64,000 nt of DNA. It comes from Lutraria lutraria. Taxonomy: Eukaryota; Mollusca; Bivalvia; Venerida; Mactridae. Below, piece by piece: positions 59,401 to 64,000 of the stretch. Location: the NCBI GenBank assembly GCA_964023205.1, contig OZ026835.1, forward strand, positions 39,405,083-39,469,082, written 5' to 3'. How positions within the stretch are numbered: position 1 is the stretch's first letter; every line of letters begins with the position of its first letter. The position numbers were made by a program, and so were the translations under genes. The notes beneath the pieces are model-generated. The model saw only the letters and a program-made list of their open reading frames with translations. It was not told the origin of the DNA and made no database searches.

Positions 59401-61216
59401 TTCGGAGGTCATCATGTTCTTTATGATCAAGGACGGTTTAATAAAATAATGGCATTTATTCACTGGATGGCTTATGTTCGGAGGTGGCCGCCAACACATG
59501 TTTTGACAGTAGAGGAATATTGAAAACCGTCGCTTGGTTATAGTTTACTTAAGTTATAAATGAACTAACAGCTTTGTCAAACATTTATCAATGAGAAAGA
59601 CTTAGTACTTATTCCATTTCAAGCCATGAACACGCTGTTTTTACAATCATACTCACGCAGCATCTGAAAGAAACAAACATAAACTTTCTGGTCCATTTCT
59701 TATAGATATATCATCGCTAAAATAGCGGGTTTTAAAGCTAAGCAATGCACATTTTGTAATTTATTTCATAGGATTTCAGTTATATCGTGACGGCCAGTTA
59801 TCCTAACCAGTTTTGCTGGACTTCATTTAGGCCTTAACCAGTACTAACCACATTTTATCCGCAAGCTACTGCCAAGCTACCCTACGTAACTTAGAGGTGG
59901 AGGATAACTTAACATAGGAATTTCTTCCGTTTTTGTATGGTTCGTAAATTTTAGTAAATCTGTATTTGACAGAAATTTCTTCTATTTTTGTATGATTCGT
60001 AAATTTTAGTAAATCTGTATTTGACAGAAATTTCTTCTATTTTTGTATGATTCGTAAATTTTAGTAAATCTGTATTTGACAGAAATTTCTTCTATTTTTG
60101 TATGATTCGTAAATTTTAGTAAATCTGTATTTGACAGAAATTTCTTCTATTTTTGTATGATTCGTAAATTTTAGTAAATCTGTATTTGACTGTATCTGTA
60201 TCTTCAGTCAAATTTGTCACGGACTGTGTGAGCCTCGCCCGGTGTTCGAACTCACAACCTCTTGATCAGTAGACCAACTAAACAATGTAATCTTGAAGCG
60301 TTTTATCATATTGGTTCATTTAGGGATCTATTACCAGCAAACGTTTGAAATGGTTACACATAAAAAGATACTGCCTAAGCTATGTCTATTAAAAGCACCC
60401 CGTGTTTAATATTTTATACTGAGTATCCCGTTTATGGTTTTGAGTCATCTACGTCGGCCAGTTCCCCCAACCAGTATTCCTGAACTGAATTCTAACCAGT
60501 ACTAATTTACCTTCCACAAGGAACCAGTAAGTTCTCCACATATGGAGGAAAATCAACATTATGCATTGTCAATTTGTATGGAAGGGTCTGACCTGTCGCG
60601 ACCGGGAATCGTACCCGGAGATCCGGGTTACAAACCCAACGCACTGACCATTGGACCACAGCCGCGACACATTCATTTTGTATTACAGTTAGTTTATAGT
60701 TTCCATTGCTATAGAACATTATAGGAGTGACATGTATATATCACACTGGAATGTATACTACATGATTATATCTATTAACAAGATTTTAAAAACGGTTTTC
60801 TTAATTAAGATTGTTCTACATAATTTCCAGATTTCTTTCTTTCGCAAAATATCAAGATAAAGTCCGAATGTCACGATGAGGTTCAACCAATATAGAAACT
60901 AAATGAATTCACTATGTATATTTTCATTGGACATTTTCATGTTTTACTAATCCGGTGCTTTTTGGAACGCATTGGTGTCCTAACCGCTATTGCAACATTT
61001 TTCGAATTTATTTGTTGGACTAGAGAAGTCCGTTGTAAAAAAACATAAGACAAAAATATTCACCAAAACCATATACTAGATTATCAAACTAAAATATGTA
61101 AAATACAAATATCCAATTTTCAGTCTTTCAAAAAAAATTAAATATACATTGTACTTACATAAACCAAAATTCAGAAAAAGTAATCCGACGAAAAATAAGT
61201 TAATTGTCTCAGCCAT
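53281..61216 (-). CDS. PPY-C: five-exon gene for a small type I membrane protein with PPxY tail
   Basis: Joining 61,216-61,159, 59,663-59,657, 56,844-56,806, 56,371-56,265 and 53,447-53,281 on the minus strand gives 378 nt, 125 residues plus TAA. All introns are GT-AG, phases 1-2-2-1. The signal peptide (1-22) starts MAETIN. The ectodomain (YDEKGDRYPDHK) is less acidic than in A and B. The helix MIALGCFIVLGLMITICFY (42-60) is followed by KRTR. The tail keeps GDRNPYHAGYNQ and SPPSYNENVSL (PPSY at 93-96), but the second motif is PSLY (118-121), so it lost one of the two prolines. The end is SPKL instead of S(S/P)N. A MITE begins right after the stop and another element sits in intron 4. No inactivating change was found. 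The role in recruiting WW-domain partners is inferred. Confidence 0.8.
53490..53733. mobile_element. MITE-like element ('CCCCGAGGTTATAAAAC' family) beside the PPY-C tail exon
   Basis: Ends 'gggtcccgatgttgtaaac' and 'gttgtatataacctcagtac'. Inside, 'gagaacagtctccgagctc' and 'gagctcagagaccgatctc' face each other. Same place as in PPY-A and PPY-B. Confidence 0.6.
54725..55889. mobile_element. 1,165-bp non-autonomous DNA transposon in PPY-C intron 4
   Basis: Perfect 15-bp terminal inverted repeats (cagtgctccagctag at 54,725-54,739 and its inverse at 55,875-55,889) are flanked by a 5-bp direct repeat, tagat (54,720-54,724 and 55,890-55,894). Sub-terminal 'agggcagggcg' occurs at both ends. The interior has no transposase-like ORF. 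PPY-A and PPY-B lack it. The CAGTG start recalls hAT elements, but these normally make 8-bp duplications, so the superfamily is left open. Confidence 0.85.
56265..56371 (-). CDS. PPY-C exon 4, transmembrane segment
   Basis: 107 nt, acceptor gtttcaattcacag, donor G|GTAGGT. It encodes TQRTAG, then the helix, then KRTRSVNNRT. Confidence 0.82.
56480..56790. repeat. Short degenerate form of the 36-bp repeat in PPY-C intron 3
   Basis: About eight unequal units of 'tagtaacttggactatttt' type. Sequence divergence between units is high, unlike the uniform array in PPY-A. Confidence 0.85.
56806..56844 (-). CDS. PPY-C exon 3, ectodomain
   Basis: 39 nt, acceptor gctcccttttttag, donor GTAAGTACC. It encodes YDEKGDRYPDHK plus partial codons. 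Confidence 0.8.
56845..59656 (-). other. PPY-C intron 2, repeat-rich
   Basis: Contains a tRNA-like SINE piece read on the minus strand around 58,185-58,300 (B-box-like 'gggttcgaatgc'). It also holds 'CAGTCAAACCTGTG' MITE copies or pieces at 58,444-58,612, 58,791-58,940 and 59,342-59,512. An ORF on the plus strand at 57,588-57,806 has protein-like composition but no motif and no splice partner, so it is not called a gene. Confidence 0.55.
59342..59512. mobile_element. 'CAGTCAAACCTGTG' MITE in PPY-C intron 2
   Basis: Starts 'acagtcaaacctgtgaac' and ends 'cacatgttttgacagt'. Interior words are 'gtggcctttattgacagg', 'attcggaggtcat' and 'gacggttt'. Confidence 0.75.
59657..59663 (-). CDS. PPY-C exon 2, 7-nt microexon
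   Basis: ATGCTGC lies between tttgtttctttcag and GTGAGTATG. The one change from A and B (GCC to GCT) is synonymous for Ala. Confidence 0.75.
59919..60190. repeat. 55-bp tandem repeat, five copies, in PPY-C intron 1
   Basis: 'aatttcttctatttttgtat' begins copies at 59,919, 59,974, 60,029, 60,084 and 60,139. Copies 2-5 are practically identical, so the expansion is recent. No equivalent lies in PPY-A or PPY-B. Confidence 0.95.
60227..60668 (-). mobile_element. Composite of two tRNA-like SINE units in PPY-C intron 1
   Basis: 'gcctcgcccggtgttcgaac' and 'cttgatcagtagacc' mark the first unit. 'cgggaatcgtacccgg' and 'ccaacgcactgaccattgg' mark the second. It is collinear with 23,481-24,056 and 34,243-34,757 but more diverged, consistent with C having separated first. 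Confidence 0.65.
61159..61216 (-). CDS. PPY-C exon 1, signal peptide
   Basis: Encodes MAETINLFFVGLLFLNFGL plus one base. The donor is T|GTAAGT. The frame stays open further upstream, but this Met aligns with the PPY-B start. Confidence 0.8.
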
Positions 61217-61396
61217 CCTGAATATTACGTTATTCTTCTTTTGTCTTAAATTTACAACCTTACACCAGACCGGATATTTGTAGTTGTACAAATATTGTAA
61301 ACTTTCGAGAGCTTTTTTATACAAGTGGCTACCCGTTTCATTAGTGTTTGCTTTTGTTTTTGAAGTTTAAAGCAGGAAGTTAAGTCGCTTTTCAAT
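61217..61396 (-). promoter_or_regulatory. Conserved 5' flank of PPY-C
   Basis: Shares 'gcaggaagttaa' (61,368-61,384 region), 'acaatatttgtac' and 'cgttattc..ctttt' with A and B. The CCAAT of A and B reads CCACT here, so that box is altered. Confidence 0.5.
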
Positions 61397-61432
61397 ATTT
61401 ATTCTGATTTAACCGAATTATTATACTTTATA

Positions 61433-61550
61433 TACAGTACAACCTTTCCAGAACGTCCCTATGTTGAGCAACAACCTCCCTTCAACAACAGCATGATTTT
61501 TCCAACTCCTAATAACAACATAATTTTGCTACTCCCGTTCAGGGATTGTT
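61433..61550. mobile_element. 'CAACCTCTCC' MITE remnant upstream of PPY-C
   Basis: The left end 'tacagtacaacctttccaga' and 'gagcaacaacctccc' are present. The right end is eroded. Confidence 0.6.
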
Positions 61551-61658
61551 TCGTGTTGTGGGTAACTTGAGATGTCTGAGTCGCTATCAATCGTAATTAA
61601 TCGGGCATTACCGTACGTAACTTAGAAAAAAAGTGTAGGGTTATGCGGTGTCCGGTCA

Positions 61659-61994
61659 CTACTTTATCAACACTAGGTCCTCGTTTTCAATGATCATTCT
61701 CAGAATTACAGACTTTAAAACGTGATCACCGTTCGCAATTGATAAAATTGGCATCAAATTCCCATTGAAAGAGAAACAGGTCGTTTTCATCGTTGGATTC
61801 ATAGGGTAAGCCATGATGGAAAGTAGCCCGAGAACAACAACAACAAGAATTGCGTTATTCCTATTACATGTATATCCGAGGCACTTTACATAAGATAATC
61901 GTCGAGGAGTTCCGATTGAGTCGCTATATGGTATTTTAATAACGCCGACGTTGAAACGTCTTGGGCCGGATAGTGCATGGTACTTGTACTTCAC
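61659..61994 (-). CDS. Uncharacterised ORF or exon with a hydrophobic segment
   Basis: Minus-strand frame of 111 residues ending in TAG. It has a strongly hydrophobic run (AILVVVVLGLLSIMAY) and then TTCFSFNGNLMPILSIANG. I do not recognise it. A good part of the frame before the hydrophobic run is Arg/Tyr-rich and may not be coding. 'tacatgtaatag|GAATAACG' at about 61,858 could be an acceptor, so the true exon may start there. The related locus at 43,226-43,470 is broken. It lies about 440 bp upstream of the PPY-C start on the same strand. Confidence 0.35.
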   Translation of the reverse strand: MKYKYHALSGPRRFNVGVIKIPYSDSIGTPRRLSYVKCLGYTCNRNNAILVVVVLGLLSIMAYPMNPTMKTTCFSFNGNLMPILSIANGDHVLKSVILRMIIENEDLVLIK

Positions 61995-63060
61995 GAAACT
62001 AAAGTGACTGTATTTTTATTGAATGAGTGAAATTATCGAAGATTAGTAATTAAACGTACATTAGATCTGTCTGTACGTGATAGCTAATTCATAAATATCG
62101 CATGTTGACTGAAGAATGAGAGATGTTTTCCGCGAACTTTTTCATTGCCCTCGTATAAGTTGCTCTCTGAAATTATCAGATAAAATATCCTTTTACCAAA
62201 CGGACAAATTAATGTGACTCTAATACTTTAATTTTATTGCGTTGCACGTGTTGCCATAGTTACTATAATATACACGCTTTTATTTGGATTGATAAAGAAA
62301 TATGCAACAAGCAAACATTGAAATATGGTTTATTTATTACAAATATTAGAATAATTAAACGTCAAATTTAGAAATTATTGAGGCTGTCCACGAACTTTTG
62401 AATAAGCTTCCGTATAACACAATGAAATAAATGATAATGTCAAAACAGCACAAAACAAATGCATTGGCCACCAACGGATATGCCGGTTTAATTTTACGCA
62501 TTTGAATTTAACGGTATACCCTTATCTAAATGCTCTTAGCATGTGGTTACAAATAATGATTTGAAATATATTAAGATCCAACACACTTAATTGTGGAGAT
62601 ATACCAGGTACGTATGTATAGTTCACACTATCTAGTTGAGACCTATTTTCTTGTGCGGCTTTCCTTTAACCAAGCTGTTATGGGGTCCAAGGAAGGTTCT
62701 GAGCTTGATGATGACATAGGAACGTGATCATGAAAATTACATTCCAACTACGGCGATCGATAATAAGATTATATCAAGTTGGGGATATGTTTTAGCGTCC
62801 TCAAGCGGGAAGATAGATTACCCTCTTGATCGGAACAAATACGTTTCACCGACGTTAAATGCCGCGGTCGTTTTCCTAAGGACATATGTGAGTAGATCTG
62901 TATTTTAACTATTTTTAACGTACGTAAGCGGGATGTGCTCGATCGTTTTGATTGAAAAGCATTCTAAACTTCACTGTTGATATCCTGGCCACTATATTTT
63001 CACAAGATCAAGAAGTATGTTAACTTTCATCAAAGTCATAAATAGAACGATACATAATAT
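61995..63060. other. Non-coding stretch, nothing recognised
   Basis: AT-rich with no supported gene or repeat. Confidence 0.45.
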
Positions 63061-63600
63061 CATTCTAAAAATCGCTTGTAGCGACGTCGTTTAAATACAT
63101 CAAGATTACTTACCTTTTTATAAAACCAAACCAGATTGGATATATCTTTAAAGGTATGAAGTTAGTAGACAGTCTTATTAAAAAAATCTACGAAAGTTCC
63201 AAAAATCCCTCGTTTCGACGCTTGAATATATCAAGATCATCGCCTTTAAATAAGGCCATGCTAAATTTGATATTTTCAGCCGTCTTGATCGGAAGATCGG
63301 GAAATCTACGAAAATTCTAAAACTCGCTCGTACGGCGTTAAATTACCTCTACTACTGCCTTGGTTACGTTTACTGTCGTCTAGGTAAAAAAAACACGAAA
63401 CACTATGTTTTTTTCTAAAAATCGCTCGTAAATACCTGAACATACCAAGATCACTGCAATGCCAAATTTGATCGGAGAGGAAGATTTTCAACCGTCCTGA
63501 TCTAAAGAATCTACGAAAATTTAAAAATCACTCTTATAGCGTTAAACTACCACTACAACCACGACAACTGCCTTTCCGTATGGTTATAAAATGGATCCTC
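63061..63600. repeat. Diverged repeated units with 'atctacgaaaa' and 'tcgctcgta'
   Basis: 'aatctacgaaa' followed by 'aaaa.tc.ctcgt' and 'atatcaagatca.cgc' recur near 63,080, 63,187, 63,303, 63,415 and 63,508 with unequal spacing. This is an old imperfect tandem repeat. The minus-strand ORF across it is not counted as a gene. Confidence 0.55.
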
Positions 63601-64000
63601 GGGCAGGTAGTTATTAAACGGAAAAAGATTCGCTGGAAAACACGCGTAAAAATACCACGGAAAGTGTCATTTTATAAGACCATCGAGATGGTGATGCACG
63701 TTTATTGTTCTCGGGTTGGGGCGTTCAAATATCTCGGCCTCAGCATTTTCTAAAGCAACTGGCTATGTACAACCACTAACTTGGGTTTACTCGGCATAAG
63801 TGCTTCTTCATCCTAGTTTACCTTTTTGAATTACAGAAAGCCTAGATCTGTTATTTCAATATTCATAGGTGTTCCTTACAATTGTAACTACCATTTTAAC
63901 GGCTGTTGTATTCAAATAGTCAGTATAATTTAATTTATACTGCATTTCTTTAATACGTGTCAATATACCACGTCATAGTTTTTACAGATTTCCTCTAATA
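63601..64000. other. Non-coding stretch, nothing recognised
   Basis: No ORF, repeat boundary or RNA gene could be supported. Confidence 0.45.

Noticed and set aside
61076..61324. Single-exon 82-residue gene at the PPY-C start
   Set aside because: The frame reads through the GTAAGT donor of exon 1 into the intron. Only the MAETIN...GL part is coding by comparison with the other copies.

Overview
The window is animal nuclear DNA. It is AT-rich, has long stretches without open reading frames, intron-sized gaps with GT/AG splice signals, and dense small interspersed repeats. Several repeats resemble ones I know from bivalve genomes, such as the 'gagggccatattggccc...cgctcacctgag' unit at about 37.64 kb and the 'gggcccataactcttg' units at about 48.5 kb. 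A bivalve mollusc is therefore the likely source. This is inference; no search was run.

The main content is a tandem family of three paralogous five-exon genes, all on the minus strand, called PPY-A, PPY-B and PPY-C here for convenience. Their coding spans are 24,933 to 13,070, 35,623 to 30,255, and 61,216 to 53,281. The exons are too short to show as long ORFs and were found by comparing the three copies. Each gene has the same structure: a signal-peptide exon, a 7-nt microexon, a 39-nt exon for a short acidic ectodomain, a transmembrane exon, and a tail exon with PPxY-type motifs. In every copy all splice sites are GT/AG, the phases are 1-2-2-1, and the conceptual products stay open for 119, 125 and 125 residues. 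I know no named family with this layout. A small type I membrane adaptor that recruits WW-domain proteins is the simplest reading. About 170-190 bp upstream of each start is also conserved.

The genes sit in duplicated blocks, about 8.7-25.1 kb (A), 29.6-35.8 kb (B) and 49.3-61.4 kb (C). A and B look more alike than either does to C. After duplication the introns diverged. Intron 1 of A received a 3.7-kb L1/Tx1-like LINE, and the empty site is preserved in B. Intron 3 of A carries a 36-bp minisatellite expanded to about 2.1 kb, against about 0.2-0.3 kb in B and C. Intron 4 of C received a 1,165-bp element with perfect 15-bp inverted ends. Intron 2 of B received a GC-rich insert.

Other regions: 1-8.7 kb is non-coding with small tandem repeats, MITEs and tRNA-like SINEs. 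25.2-25.85 kb is a dead LINE fragment. 25.9-28.2 kb is a foldback element with TA-flanked inverted ends and a nested hairpin. 36.6-38 kb holds a 32-bp tandem repeat, a foldback element rich in palindromes, and a bivalve-type repeat. 38-43 kb is mostly unassigned, with one candidate minus-strand exon. 44.2-46.3 kb is a satellite of about 97 bp whose monomer carries three evenly spaced dyads. 61.66-61.99 kb is an uncharacterised ORF with a decayed relative at 43.2-43.5 kb. 62-64 kb is largely unassigned.
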